Both the position numbers and the translations under genes were made by a program. 64,000 nt of DNA from an uncultured Prevotella sp. (lineage in GTDB: Bacteria > Bacteroidota > Bacteroidia > Bacteroidales > Bacteroidaceae): the NCBI GenBank assembly GCA_946403845.1, contig CAMJBL010000007.1:20217-84216 (forward strand). The letters are read 5' to 3'. This document shows positions 28,559 through 36,591 of this stretch, in pieces. Numbering within the stretch: position 1 is the first letter of the stretch; each line of letters begins with the position of its first letter. The notes below the pieces were generated by a model. It did no database searches and was not told the DNA's origin. It saw only the letters and a list, made by a program, of their open reading frames with translations.

Positions 28559-28567
28559 ATATATTTA

Positions 28568-29110
28568 CTATAAGTTGTTTGTGTTCATATACTTGATGAT
28601 TTTCTCTTTGGCAAAGTGGTAGTTCGCCTTGACGGTGGCCTCCGTGGAGTTGGTGACGGTGGCAATCTCCTTATACGACAGGTCGTCATAGTAGCGGAGG
28701 TTGAAGGCCAGTTGCTGTTTGGCGGGCAGGGCCGTGATGGCCTTCTGCAGCTTGACGGCCTCGGCATTGCCATAGTCGAAATAGGTGTCGGCCTTCATCG
28801 TGAGTGCAACCAGTGGAGCCTCGTCGAGCGACAGCGTCGCTTTGTCCTGGTTCCGTCCTAACAGACGCAGGGCCTCGTTGGTGGCGATGCGGAAGATCCA
28901 GGCCTTGAACGACCCTTCGCCGCTATACTGACTGAAGGAGCGGAAGATGCGGAGGAATGTATCCTGCGTCGCGTCTTGTGCATCATCATGGCTGACCACC
29001 AGTCGGCGGATGTGCCAATAGACAGGCTCCTTGTATTTCGCCATCAGCAGTCGGAAACCCTTTTCTGCGTTCTCCCTGATCAACGGGATGATTTGATTAT
29101 CGTCTGTCAT
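28568..29110 (-). CDS. ECF RNA polymerase sigma factor
   Basis: A 180-residue RpoE-like protein with region 2 (AKYKEPVYWHIRRLVVSHDDAQDATQDTFLRIFRSF cut into its usual blocks, about 24-60), the FKAWIFRIATNEAL segment and a region 4 HTH (YKEIATVTNSTEATVKANY, about 145-165). It heads the minus-strand operon with the membrane protein and Spy-like gene, divergent from map. No TAnnTTTG box is seen in front of it, which would fit autoregulation by the sigma factor. Confidence 0.92.
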   Translation of the reverse strand: MTDDNQIIPLIRENAEKGFRLLMAKYKEPVYWHIRRLVVSHDDAQDATQDTFLRIFRSFSQYSGEGSFKAWIFRIATNEALRLLGRNQDKATLSLDEAPLVALTMKADTYFDYGNAEAVKLQKAITALPAKQQLAFNLRYYDDLSYKEIATVTNSTEATVKANYHFAKEKIIKYMNTNNL

Positions 29111-29173
29111 CTGATAATATGACCTTTTAAAAGCCGGAAAGTAAAAAGGGAAGTTGAATAAAACTTAAAAAGA

Positions 29174-29205
29174 TTTGGTTTTTCGCCCGATTTACACTAC
29201 CTTTG
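29174..29205 (+). promoter_or_regulatory. Promoter of map
   Basis: TTTG at 29174-29177, 20 bp, TACCTTTG at 29198-29205, followed by CAC. The start codon is at 29237. Confidence 0.75.
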
Positions 29206-29236
29206 CACCCGCTTATATATATAATAAGGTAAAAGA

Positions 29237-30121
29237 ATGGCTTCAAGGAATCAAAAAAGACGCTGGCATTGCCTGTCGGGAGTGGCCCCTACGGAGATGG
29301 ACAAGACCATCATGTATTGGGAGAACAAGGGCAAGCTGGTGCCGACGCGCGACCTGATAAAGACCCCCGAACAGATTGAGGGCATCCGCCGGGCGGGTGT
29401 CGTGAATACGGGTGTGCTCGACGAGGTGGCCAAACATATCCGTGCCGGCATGTCGACACTGGAAATCGACCAGATCTGTCGGGAATACTGCGAGGCGCAT
29501 CATGCCATACCCGCCTGCCTGAACTATGGCGGCGACGAGGAGACACCGCCCTTCCCGATGTCGGTGTGCACCTCGATCAACGAGGTGGTGTGTCATGGTG
29601 TGCCCAAGGAAGAGGATGTGCTTGAGGAGGGCGACATCATCAACGTGGACTTCACGACCATCCTCGATGGTTACTATGCCGATGCCAGTCGTATGTTTAT
29701 CATCGGCAAGACCACACCCGAGAAGGAACAGTTGGTGCGGGTGGCCAAGGAATGTCTGGAGATCGGCATGGAGGCTGCCAAGCCTTACAGCTTCGTGGGT
29801 GATATCGGGCATGCCATCGAAAAGCATTGCAAGAAATACCACTATGGCGTGGTGAGAGACCTGGCCGGTCATGGGGTAGGGCTGCACTTCCACGAGGAGC
29901 CCGACGTTAACCATTACGGCCATCGCGGAACGGGCATGCTGCTCGTGCCGGGCATGGTGTTCACCATTGAGCCGATGATCAATATGGGTACCTATGAGGT
30001 GTTTATCGATGCCGATGATCCTTATGGTTGGGAGGTGATTTCGGCCGATGAGCAGCCGAGTGCACAGTGGGAGCATACCCTGGTGATGACGGAGCATGGC
30101 GTGGAAATACTGACGTATTGA
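29237..30121 (+). CDS. map: Methionine aminopeptidase, type I
   Basis: Removes initiator methionine from new proteins. The 294-residue sequence has the five metal ligands of the family: Asp in NVDFTTILDG, Asp in YADASRM, His in GHGVGLHFHEEP, Glu in TIEPMI, and Glu in WEHTLV near the C-terminus. An N-terminal basic extension of about 45 residues precedes the catalytic domain. The stop codon lies at the edge of a heptad array that fills the gap to tsaD. Confidence 0.95.
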   Translation: MASRNQKRRWHCLSGVAPTEMDKTIMYWENKGKLVPTRDLIKTPEQIEGIRRAGVVNTGVLDEVAKHIRAGMSTLEIDQICREYCEAHHAIPACLNYGGDEETPPFPMSVCTSINEVVCHGVPKEEDVLEEGDIINVDFTTILDGYYADASRMFIIGKTTPEKEQLVRVAKECLEIGMEAAKPYSFVGDIGHAIEKHCKKYHYGVVRDLAGHGVGLHFHEEPDVNHYGHRGTGMLLVPGMVFTIEPMINMGTYEVFIDADDPYGWEVISADEQPSAQWEHTLVMTEHGVEILTY

Positions 30122-30147
30122 GCTTTGAACTTTGAGCTTTGAACTTT
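30120..30147. repeat. Heptad array GARCTTT x4 between map and tsaD
   Basis: Four exact-period units, GAGCTTT and GAACTTT alternating, fill the entire space from the map stop codon to the tsaD ATG. Confidence 0.9.
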
Positions 30148-31200
30148 ATGATTACTCAAGATATATATATATTAGGTATAGAGTCGAGTTGCGACGATAC
30201 ATCGGCGGCGGTGCTCAAGAACGGGGTGCTGCTGTCGAACGTAACGGCGTCGCAGTCGGTGCATGAGGCATACGGCGGTGTGGTGCCCGAACTGGCGTCG
30301 CGGGCGCATCAGCAGAATGTGGTGCCGGTGGTGGATCAGGCCATCAAGCGTGCCGGAATCACCAAGGAACAGTTGTCGGCCATCGCCTTTACGAGAGGTC
30401 CCGGACTGATGGGGTCGTTGCTCGTGGGGGTGAGTTTCGCCAAGGGATTCGCCAGGAGTCTAGGGATTCCGATGATTGATGTGAACCATCTGCAAGGGCA
30501 TGTGATGGCGCATTTTATAAAGGAGCCCGAGATTCAGAATACTCAGAGTAATCCGAGTAATCAGATTCCGCCATTGCCGTTTCTGTGTTTGCTGGTGAGT
30601 GGTGGTAATTCGCAGATTGTGAAGGTGAATGCCTATAACGATATGGAGGTGTTGGGACAGACCATCGACGATGCTGCCGGTGAGGCCATCGACAAGTGCT
30701 CGAAGGTGATGGGACTGGGCTATCCGGGCGGTCCGATTATCGACCGTCTGGCGCGACAGGGCAATCCCAAGGCCTTTACTTTTGCCGAACCGAACATCCC
30801 CAACCTCGATTACAGTTTCTCGGGCCTGAAGACCTCATTCCTGTATTCCCTGCAGAAATGGGTGGCCGATGATCCCGATTTCATCGAGAAGCATAAGGAG
30901 GATATCGCAGCCTCGTTGGAATGGACGATTGTGGATATCCTGATGAAGAAGCTGAAGAAGGCCGTGAAGCAGACGGGTATCAAGCATGTGGCTGTGGCCG
31001 GTGGCGTGAGTGCCAACAACGGTTTGCGCAACGCGTTCTATGATGCTCAGAAGCGCTATGGCTGGACGATCTACATCCCCAAGTTCAGCTATACCACCGA
31101 CAATGCTGCGATGATCGGCATCGTGGGGTATTACAAATATCTGGATGGGGAATTTTGTGGCATTGATGCCCCCGCCTTCAGTAAAGTCACGTTCGAGTGA
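30148..31200 (+). CDS. tsaD: tRNA N6-threonylcarbamoyladenosine (t6A37) transferase
   Basis: A Kae1/TsaD ASKHA-fold protein of 350 residues acting with TsaB and TsaE. Motifs: GIESSCDDTSAAV at the N-terminus, ELASRAHQQ with the metal-binding His, VNHLQGHV with another metal-binding His, LLVSGGNSQI, and TDNAAMIG with a metal-binding Asp near the end. I chose ATG 30148, since an upstream TTG lies in the heptad array. The stop codon lies within the next heptad array. Confidence 0.95.
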   Translation: MITQDIYILGIESSCDDTSAAVLKNGVLLSNVTASQSVHEAYGGVVPELASRAHQQNVVPVVDQAIKRAGITKEQLSAIAFTRGPGLMGSLLVGVSFAKGFARSLGIPMIDVNHLQGHVMAHFIKEPEIQNTQSNPSNQIPPLPFLCLLVSGGNSQIVKVNAYNDMEVLGQTIDDAAGEAIDKCSKVMGLGYPGGPIIDRLARQGNPKAFTFAEPNIPNLDYSFSGLKTSFLYSLQKWVADDPDFIEKHKEDIAASLEWTIVDILMKKLKKAVKQTGIKHVAVAGGVSANNGLRNAFYDAQKRYGWTIYIPKFSYTTDNAAMIGIVGYYKYLDGEFCGIDAPAFSKVTFE

Positions 31201-31231
31201 ATAGTGAATAGTGAATAGTGAAAAGTGAATA
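31197..31231. repeat. Heptad array GTGAATA x5 between tsaD and pncC
   Basis: Five units, GTGAATA three times, GTGAAAA, GTGAATA, span the tsaD stop codon (31198-31200) up to 4 bp before the pncC start. Confidence 0.92.
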
Positions 31232-31234
31232 GTT

Positions 31235-31747
31235 ATGATGGATTTTGAGTCAAAAGTGATGAGCAGGGAGATCAGCGAACTGCTCTGGGATATGGAGAAA
31301 ACCGTAGGTACGGCCGAGAGTTGTACGGGCGGACGCATTGCCGAAGCTATCATGTCGGTTCCCGGCGCCTCGAAGTATTTTAAGGGCGGCATCATCTCCT
31401 ATGTGAATGAAATCAAGGAGTCGCTGTTGGGCGTCGATCCTCAGGTGCTGGAGGAACAGACGGCCGTTTGTGAAGAGGTGGCTAAGCAGATGGTCATTGG
31501 CGCCTGTAAGCGGCTGAATACCAACTATGCGATTTCGGCAACGGGCTTCGCCGGTCCTACGGGAGGCACAAAGGATATTCCTGTCGGCACCATCTGGCTG
31601 GCTTGTGGTAATGCAGAAAGGGTCATGACTGTCAAAGTTGAAGAAGATCACGGTCGCGACATCAATCTGGCCATCGCCACCAATCGCGCCATGCAGCTTT
31701 TCTTGGACTATCTTAAGACTGAGACAGTTGCAGAGGTGAAGGAATAA
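31235..31747 (+). CDS. pncC: Nicotinamide-nucleotide amidase (CinA C-terminal family)
   Basis: A 170-residue protein equal to the CinA C-terminal domain alone. It contains GTAESCTGGRIAEAI near residue 25, the YVNEIKESLLGV stretch and ATGFAGPTGGT near residue 105. The family deamidates NMN to NaMN in pyridine nucleotide recycling. Two tandem ATG codons (31235, 31238) are both possible starts. Confidence 0.88.
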   Translation: MMDFESKVMSREISELLWDMEKTVGTAESCTGGRIAEAIMSVPGASKYFKGGIISYVNEIKESLLGVDPQVLEEQTAVCEEVAKQMVIGACKRLNTNYAISATGFAGPTGGTKDIPVGTIWLACGNAERVMTVKVEEDHGRDINLAIATNRAMQLFLDYLKTETVAEVKE

Positions 31748-31812
31748 GTTAAAAAATCATAATTGTTGGTCAAAACCGGTTTTCGCCTTTTCTTGTTTCA
31801 AAGAAAATTAGT

Positions 31813-31820
31813 ACCTTTGC
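31813..31820 (+). promoter_or_regulatory. -7 box of the rpmB operon
   Basis: TACCTTTG followed by CACC, 52 bp before the rpmB start. The -33 element is not clear. Confidence 0.55.
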
Positions 31821-31871
31821 ACCCTGTTTGGAATAAGTAGTAAAAAAGAACTAGTAAAAAAGTAGATAGAA

Positions 31872-32135
31872 ATGTCTAAAGTTTGTCAAATTACAGGAAA
31901 GAAGGCACAGATAGGTTGTAATGTGTCTCACTCAAAGCACCACACGAAGAGAAGCTTTGACGTCAACCTGTTCAGCAAGAAATTCTACTATGTAGAAGAG
32001 GGTTGCTGGATTCAGTTGAAGATCAGCGCTGCTGGCCTTCGCATGATTAATAAGGTAGGTCTGGACGCTGCATTGAAGCAGGCTGTTGCCAAGGGATATG
32101 TAGACTGGAAGGACATTAAAGTGATAGGAGACTAA
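31872..32135 (+). CDS. rpmB: 50S ribosomal protein L28
   Basis: An 87-residue basic protein starting [11 protein letters not shown], with the SHSKHHTKR block and the C-terminal [15 protein letters not shown] characteristic of bL28. It is first of three small translation genes in a row (L28, L33, DUF4295). Confidence 0.96.
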   Translation: MSKVCQITGKKAQIGCNVSHSKHHTKRSFDVNLFSKKFYYVEEGCWIQLKISAAGLRMINKVGLDAALKQAVAKGYVDWKDIKVIGD

Positions 32136-32140
32136 CGACG

Positions 32141-32332
32141 ATGGCAAACAAGAAAGCTAAGGGTAATCGCGTCCAGGTGATCCTGGAGTGCACCGAGATG
32201 AAGAACAGTGGTCTGCCCGGCACAAGCCGCTATATCACGGTGAAGAACCGTAAGAACACGGCTGAGCGTCTGGAGTTGATGAAGTATAACCCAATCCTGA
32301 AGAAGATGACTCTTCACAAGGAGATTAAATAA
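32141..32332 (+). CDS. rpmG: 50S ribosomal protein L33
   Basis: A 63-residue protein with the bL33 pattern [37 protein letters not shown]. It lacks the paired CxxC motifs, so it is a zinc-independent (C-minus) form. It begins 5 bp after rpmB. Confidence 0.95.
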   Translation: MANKKAKGNRVQVILECTEMKNSGLPGTSRYITVKNRKNTAERLELMKYNPILKKMTLHKEIK

Positions 32333-32344
32333 TACGACTGAAGT

Positions 32345-32503
32345 ATGGCAAAGAAAACCGTTGCTACCCTCCATGAAGGTTCAAAGGATGGTCGCGCTTA
32401 CACAAAGGTAATCAAGATGGTTAAGAGCCCCAAGACTGGTGCTTACATCTTCGACGAGCAGATGGTTCCTAACGAGGCCGTTAAGGACTTCTTCAAGAAT
32501 TAA
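32345..32503 (+). CDS. DUF4295 small ribosome-associated protein
   Basis: A 52-residue basic protein starting MAKKTVATLHEG and ending VKDFFKN, 12 bp after rpmG. This family is restricted to Bacteroidetes and sits with L28 and L33. I recall it being assigned as a Bacteroidetes-specific large-subunit protein (bL38) in Flavobacterium ribosome structures. A terminator follows directly. Confidence 0.85.
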   Translation: MAKKTVATLHEGSKDGRAYTKVIKMVKSPKTGAYIFDEQMVPNEAVKDFFKN

Positions 32504-32526
32504 GAATTGATTTTTTGATAAAAAAG

Positions 32527-32560
32527 AGAGGTTGCAAAGCAATTTGCGACCTCTTTTTTT
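32527..32560 (+). terminator. Terminator of the rpmB-rpmG-DUF4295 operon
   Basis: A 12-bp stem (AGAGGTTGCAAA with TTTGCGACCTCT, one G-T pair) closed by a GCAA tetraloop and followed by TTTTTT. Its T run runs into the -33 TTTG of the ftsY promoter. Confidence 0.9.
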
Positions 32561-32588
32561 GCTATCTCAACAAAAATTGCTATCTTTG
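32558..32588 (+). promoter_or_regulatory. Promoter of ftsY
   Basis: TTTG at 32558-32561, 19 bp, TATCTTTG at 32581-32588. The -33 element is the end of the preceding terminator's T run. Confidence 0.75.
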
Positions 32589-32607
32589 CGCTGTAAATTA
32601 GTAGTAT

Positions 32608-33561
32608 ATGGGAATTTTTGGTTTTTTCAATAAAGAAAAGAAGGAAACCTTGGACAAGGGACTGGAGAAGACGAAATCGAGCGTGTTCGACAAACTGGCA
32701 CGTGCCGTTGCCGGAAAGTCTAAGGTGGACGATGATGTGCTCGACAATCTGGAGGAGGTGCTGATAACCAGCGACGTAGGTGTGGATACCACCTTGAAGA
32801 TCATCGGGCGTATCGAGGAACGTGTGGCCCGCGACAAGTATGTCTCCACGTCGGAACTGAATAACATCCTGAAGGATGAGATTGCGGCGCTCCTGGCAGA
32901 GAACAATGCCGAGGACAATGACAATTGGGACCTGCCCAGTGATCATAAGCCCTACGTGATTCTGGTGGTCGGTGTGAATGGCGTGGGCAAGACCACGACG
33001 ATAGGCAAACTGGCCTGGCAGTTCAAGCAGGCCGGTAAGAATGTGTATCTGGGTGCTGCCGACACCTTCCGTGCCGCTGCCGTTGAACAGCTCTGTATCT
33101 GGGGCGAACGGGTAGGAGTGCCTGTCATCAAACAGCAGATGGGCAGCGATCCTGCCAGTGTGGCGTTCGACACCATCTCGAGTGCGAAGGCTAATGGCGC
33201 TGATGTGGTATTGATAGATACCGCCGGTCGTCTGCATAACAAGGTGGGTCTGATGAATGAGTTGAAGAAGATCAAGGACGTGATGAAGAAGGTGATGCCC
33301 GAGGCACCCGACGAGGTGATGCTCGTGCTCGATGGTTCCACAGGTCAGAACGCCTTTGAACAGGCTAAGCAGTTCTCGGCCGTGACGCAGATAACCTCTC
33401 TGGCCATTACGAAACTCGACGGTACTGCCAAGGGCGGTGTGGTCATCGGTATCAGCGACCAGTTGAAGGTGCCCGTGAAGTATATCGGTCTCGGTGAGGG
33501 CATGCAGGACCTGCAGCTCTTTAACAAGCGACAGTTTGTAGACTCACTGTTTCAAGTGTAA
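32608..33561 (+). CDS. ftsY: Signal recognition particle receptor FtsY
   Basis: An SRP GTPase of 317 residues that docks ribosome-nascent chain complexes at the inner membrane. The N domain covers about 15-95. The G domain has GVNGVGKTTTIGKL (P-loop, near 118), DTFRAAAVEQL, DTAGRLHNK, TKLDGTAKGG and the C-terminal GLGEGMQDLQLF. The acidic A domain of E. coli FtsY is nearly absent, as is common in this phylum. Confidence 0.96.
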   Translation: MGIFGFFNKEKKETLDKGLEKTKSSVFDKLARAVAGKSKVDDDVLDNLEEVLITSDVGVDTTLKIIGRIEERVARDKYVSTSELNNILKDEIAALLAENNAEDNDNWDLPSDHKPYVILVVGVNGVGKTTTIGKLAWQFKQAGKNVYLGAADTFRAAAVEQLCIWGERVGVPVIKQQMGSDPASVAFDTISSAKANGADVVLIDTAGRLHNKVGLMNELKKIKDVMKKVMPEAPDEVMLVLDGSTGQNAFEQAKQFSAVTQITSLAITKLDGTAKGGVVIGISDQLKVPVKYIGLGEGMQDLQLFNKRQFVDSLFQV

Positions 33562-33569
33562 CATCAATA

Positions 33570-33583
33570 GTGAATAGTGAAAA
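33570..33583. repeat. Heptad pair containing the rimO start codon
   Basis: GTGAATA then GTGAAAA. The second unit begins with the GTG used as the rimO start codon at 33577. Confidence 0.75.
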
Positions 33584-34875
33584 AGACGATTGACATCATT
33601 TCGCTCGGATGCTCGAAGAATCTCGTTGACAGCGAGAATTTGATGGGCTTGATGGAAGCCAACGGTTATGCCTGTACGCACGATAGTGACGATCCGCAGG
33701 GAGAGATTGTCGTGGTGAATACCTGTGGCTTTATCAATGATGCGAAGGAGGAGAGTATCAATACCATTCTGGAATTTGCCCAGGCGAAGACGGAAGGACG
33801 GATTGAAAAGCTCTTCGTGATGGGCTGTCTGTCGGAACGCTATCTGGCCGACCTCGAAAAGGAGATTCCCGAGGTCGACGGGTGGTATGGGAAGTTCAAC
33901 TATAAGAAACTGTTGAAGGATCTTGAAGGCGAACAGTTTAAGGCCTGTGAAGGGCATCGGCATATCACGACGCCCAGGCATTATGCCTATATCAAGATCA
34001 GCGAGGGCTGCGACCGCCATTGTGCCTACTGTGCCATTCCTTTGATCACGGGCAAGCATCAGAGTCGGCCGATGGAGGAGATTCTTGATGAGGTGCGCTA
34101 TCTGGTGAGTCAGGGTACCAAGGAGTTTAATGTGATTGCTCAGGAACTGACTTATTACGGTGTGGATATCGACGGTCAGCAGCATATCGCAGAACTGATA
34201 GACCAGATGGCCGAGATTGAGGGTGTGGAGTGGATTCGGCTGCACTATGCCTATCCCACGCACTTCCCCTGGGATCTGATTCCCGTGATGCGCCAGCATA
34301 AGAATGTCTGCAACTATCTGGATATCGCCTTGCAACACATTTCCGACCACATGCTGACGCGGATGAAGCGCCACGTGACGAAACAGGAGACCTATGATCT
34401 GGTGGAGCGCCTGAGGCGGGAACTGCCCGATATCCATATCCGTACGACGCTGATGGTGGGATTTCCCGGAGAGACACAGGAGGATTTTGACGAGCTGGTG
34501 GCCTTCACCAAATGGGCACGCTTTGAGCGGATGGGTGCCTTCGCCTATTCCGAGGAGGAGGGTACCTATTCGGAGCAGCATTATGAGGATGATGTGCCTG
34601 AGGACGTTAAACAGCAGCGTCTGGACAAGCTGATGCGGGTACAACAGCATATCAGCGAGGAGATAGAGGCCGAGAAGGTCAACTCCATCCAACGGGTGAT
34701 CATCGACCGTCAGGAAGGCGACTATTATATCGGTCGCACACAATACTGCTCGCCTGAGGTGGATCCGGAGGTGCTGATACCAGTATCCGACCGATGGCTG
34801 GAAATCGGACAGTTCTATGATGTGCTCATTACGGACTCCGAGGAATTTGACATTTACGGCATAACAATCAAATAA
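33577..34875 (+). CDS. rimO: Ribosomal protein S12 methylthiotransferase
   Basis: A radical-SAM enzyme (432 aa) that methylthiolates an Asp of uS12. The N-terminal UPF0004 domain has its cysteines in LGCSKN, NTCGF and MGCLSE. The radical-SAM cluster is CDRHCAYCAIP near residue 147, and a TRAM domain ends the protein (about 370-432). The conserved opening KKTIDIISLGCSKNLVDSE begins right at GTG 33577 and no ATG is available, so the start lies in the heptad repeat. Confidence 0.95.
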   Translation: MKKTIDIISLGCSKNLVDSENLMGLMEANGYACTHDSDDPQGEIVVVNTCGFINDAKEESINTILEFAQAKTEGRIEKLFVMGCLSERYLADLEKEIPEVDGWYGKFNYKKLLKDLEGEQFKACEGHRHITTPRHYAYIKISEGCDRHCAYCAIPLITGKHQSRPMEEILDEVRYLVSQGTKEFNVIAQELTYYGVDIDGQQHIAELIDQMAEIEGVEWIRLHYAYPTHFPWDLIPVMRQHKNVCNYLDIALQHISDHMLTRMKRHVTKQETYDLVERLRRELPDIHIRTTLMVGFPGETQEDFDELVAFTKWARFERMGAFAYSEEEGTYSEQHYEDDVPEDVKQQRLDKLMRVQQHISEEIEAEKVNSIQRVIIDRQEGDYYIGRTQYCSPEVDPEVLIPVSDRWLEIGQFYDVLITDSEEFDIYGITIK

Positions 34876-34881
34876 GAAGAT

Positions 34882-35169
34882 ATGAATAACAAGGACTTTA
34901 TCGCAACATTGGCATCACGGACGGGACATTCTGTTGAGGAGACCCAGCGGATGGTGGATACCGTGGTGGAGACGATGGGTGACCATTTCCAGGAAGACGA
35001 CACCGTGCTTGTGCCCAATTTCGGAACCTTCGAAGTCAAGAAGAAACTGGAGCGGGTGATGGTCAATCCCTCTACGGGACAGCGCATGTTAGTGCCCCCC
35101 AAACTGGTGTTGAACTTCAAGCCGAATGTGGGTTGGAAGGAACGTGTAAAGAATGGAGGAACCGAATGA
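34882..35169 (+). CDS. HU-family DNA-binding protein
   Basis: A 95-residue HU/IHF-fold protein with the family pattern RTGHSVEETQRMVDTVVETM, the strand VLVPNFGTFEVKKK and the arm VNPSTGQRMLVPPKLVLNFKP. It follows rimO by 6 bp, and its stop codon overlaps the tandem ATG codons of the next gene. Confidence 0.9.
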   Translation: MNNKDFIATLASRTGHSVEETQRMVDTVVETMGDHFQEDDTVLVPNFGTFEVKKKLERVMVNPSTGQRMLVPPKLVLNFKPNVGWKERVKNGGTE

Positions 35170-36440
35170 TGGGAAAGATATCGTTACAGGATCTGGCCAG
35201 TGTGCTCGTTGAGCGCTGGCATCTGGGAAAGAAAGAGGCCTCGATGTTTGTCAACGAGATGTTTTTCGTCATTCAGAAATCACTCGATGATGACAAGATC
35301 GTTAAGGTGAAGGGCCTGGGCACCTTTAAGATTATTGATGTCGATGATCGTGAGAGTGTCGACGTGAATACGGGCGACCGCGTGCTGATAGAAGGTCACG
35401 GAAAGATCACCTTTTCACCCGATGCCCTGATGAAGGAACTGGTGAATAAACCGTTTTCGCAGTTTGAAACGGTGGTGCTGAATGAAGGTGTGGACTTCAA
35501 TGAGGCCGAGGCTGTGAATCAACCCGAGGAAAACGCTGTTTCCGATGAGATAGAGGATAGTTCGGCACCGTTAGTGGAATTTGTTGATGAACCCCAACCG
35601 GAAGTTATCGAGGAACCCGTGAAACTGATGGAGCCGGATGTGCCGGAAACACCAGTAAAACCTAATGTTTCGGAAGAGCTGGCGAAACCGGCAGAGTCGG
35701 AAAAACCCGAGAATCCCGAGAAATCGGAAGCAGTCGTTGAGCCGAAGGCTTCTGAAGATTCTGAATCCTCAGAAAGTTCTGATTCCTCGGAAAACTCTGA
35801 TTACTCAGAAAACTCAGAAAACTCAGAAAACTCGGAGGCTTCGGATGACTCGGATGAGCCTGAGGAGCCAGAGGTGTTTGAAGAACCCTCTGCTTTCAAG
35901 AAATACTTGAAATGGATCGGTATTGCCGTACTAACCCTAGCCATCGGTATCCTTATCGGCTATCTGATGGGTAATCGTTCGAGTGTGCCTCAAGCACCAG
36001 AGACACCTTCTGTGGCAGCTGTTGACAGCAATGCCGTGAAGGCCTTGCCGGAGGCGTCGGATTCGATTGAGGCGGAAGAGCCTGATGAGGAGGAAGAAGA
36101 CCTTGAGGAAGAGGATGCTGAGGAAGAAGAGGAAACTCCGGAGGTGGAAGATGCTCAGACGGATAATGCGCCTGAGGCAACGGCCGAAGAACGTCCGCTG
36201 GATAAGTGGGAGGCGATGGATGTGCGCGTGAAGACGGGTGCCTATCGTATTATCGGTACTGACACGGTGGTGAAGGCCAAAGCCGGTGATAACCTTACGC
36301 GTATCGGTAACCGTCTCTTAGGTCCGGGCATGGAATGCTACCTGGAGGTATACAATGGTATTGCGTCAGGAACCGCCTTGAAAGCAGGACAGGAAATCAA
36401 AATTCCGAAGGTGGAATTGAAGAAGAAAAAGAAAAAATAA
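35166..36440 (+). CDS. HU-domain, transmembrane, LysM fusion protein
   Basis: About 424 residues. An HU/IHF-like domain covers 1-90 (KISLQDLASVLVERWHLGKKEASMFV, KGLGTFKI). Then come a long acidic linker with Ser-Glu-Asn repeats (about 110-240), one membrane helix (about 250-268, GIAVLTLAIGILIGYLMG), a second acidic stretch, and a LysM domain (about 373-416, KAGDNLTRIGNRLLG). This arrangement would place a DNA-binding-type domain in the cytoplasm and a peptidoglycan-binding domain in the periplasm. Membrane-anchored HU-superfamily proteins are known in Bacteroidetes; the role is not settled. ATG 35166 and 35169 are both possible starts. Confidence 0.82.
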   Translation: MMGKISLQDLASVLVERWHLGKKEASMFVNEMFFVIQKSLDDDKIVKVKGLGTFKIIDVDDRESVDVNTGDRVLIEGHGKITFSPDALMKELVNKPFSQFETVVLNEGVDFNEAEAVNQPEENAVSDEIEDSSAPLVEFVDEPQPEVIEEPVKLMEPDVPETPVKPNVSEELAKPAESEKPENPEKSEAVVEPKASEDSESSESSDSSENSDYSENSENSENSEASDDSDEPEEPEVFEEPSAFKKYLKWIGIAVLTLAIGILIGYLMGNRSSVPQAPETPSVAAVDSNAVKALPEASDSIEAEEPDEEEEDLEEEDAEEEEETPEVEDAQTDNAPEATAEERPLDKWEAMDVRVKTGAYRIIGTDTVVKAKAGDNLTRIGNRLLGPGMECYLEVYNGIASGTALKAGQEIKIPKVELKKKKKK

Positions 36441-36461
36441 GTAATAAATTCCTACTGAATG

Positions 36462-36500
36462 AAAAAGTTTCTTAAAACTTAGGTTTTGGGAAACTTTTTT
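36462..36500 (+). terminator. Terminator before the moxR operon
   Basis: AAAAAGTTTC (36462-36471) pairs with GAAACTTTTT (36490-36499), and inside it AAAAC pairs with GTTTT around a TTAG loop. The T-rich 3' arm serves as the T tract. Confidence 0.8.
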
Positions 36501-36546
36501 AATAATATTTAGATAGTAAAATGTACGTTATTATCGATTTATTCAC

Positions 36547-36554
36547 TACTTTTG
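36547..36554 (+). promoter_or_regulatory. -7 box of the moxR/bat operon
   Basis: TACTTTTG followed by CG, 38 bp before the moxR start. No TTTG lies at the -33 position. Confidence 0.5.
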
Positions 36555-36591
36555 CGGTCAAATTAAGAAAACAATAAATAGAGTAAATATT

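Noticed and set aside
33544..34743. 399-codon minus-strand frame
   Set aside because: It is antisense to rimO, whose cluster motif and TRAM domain are clear.
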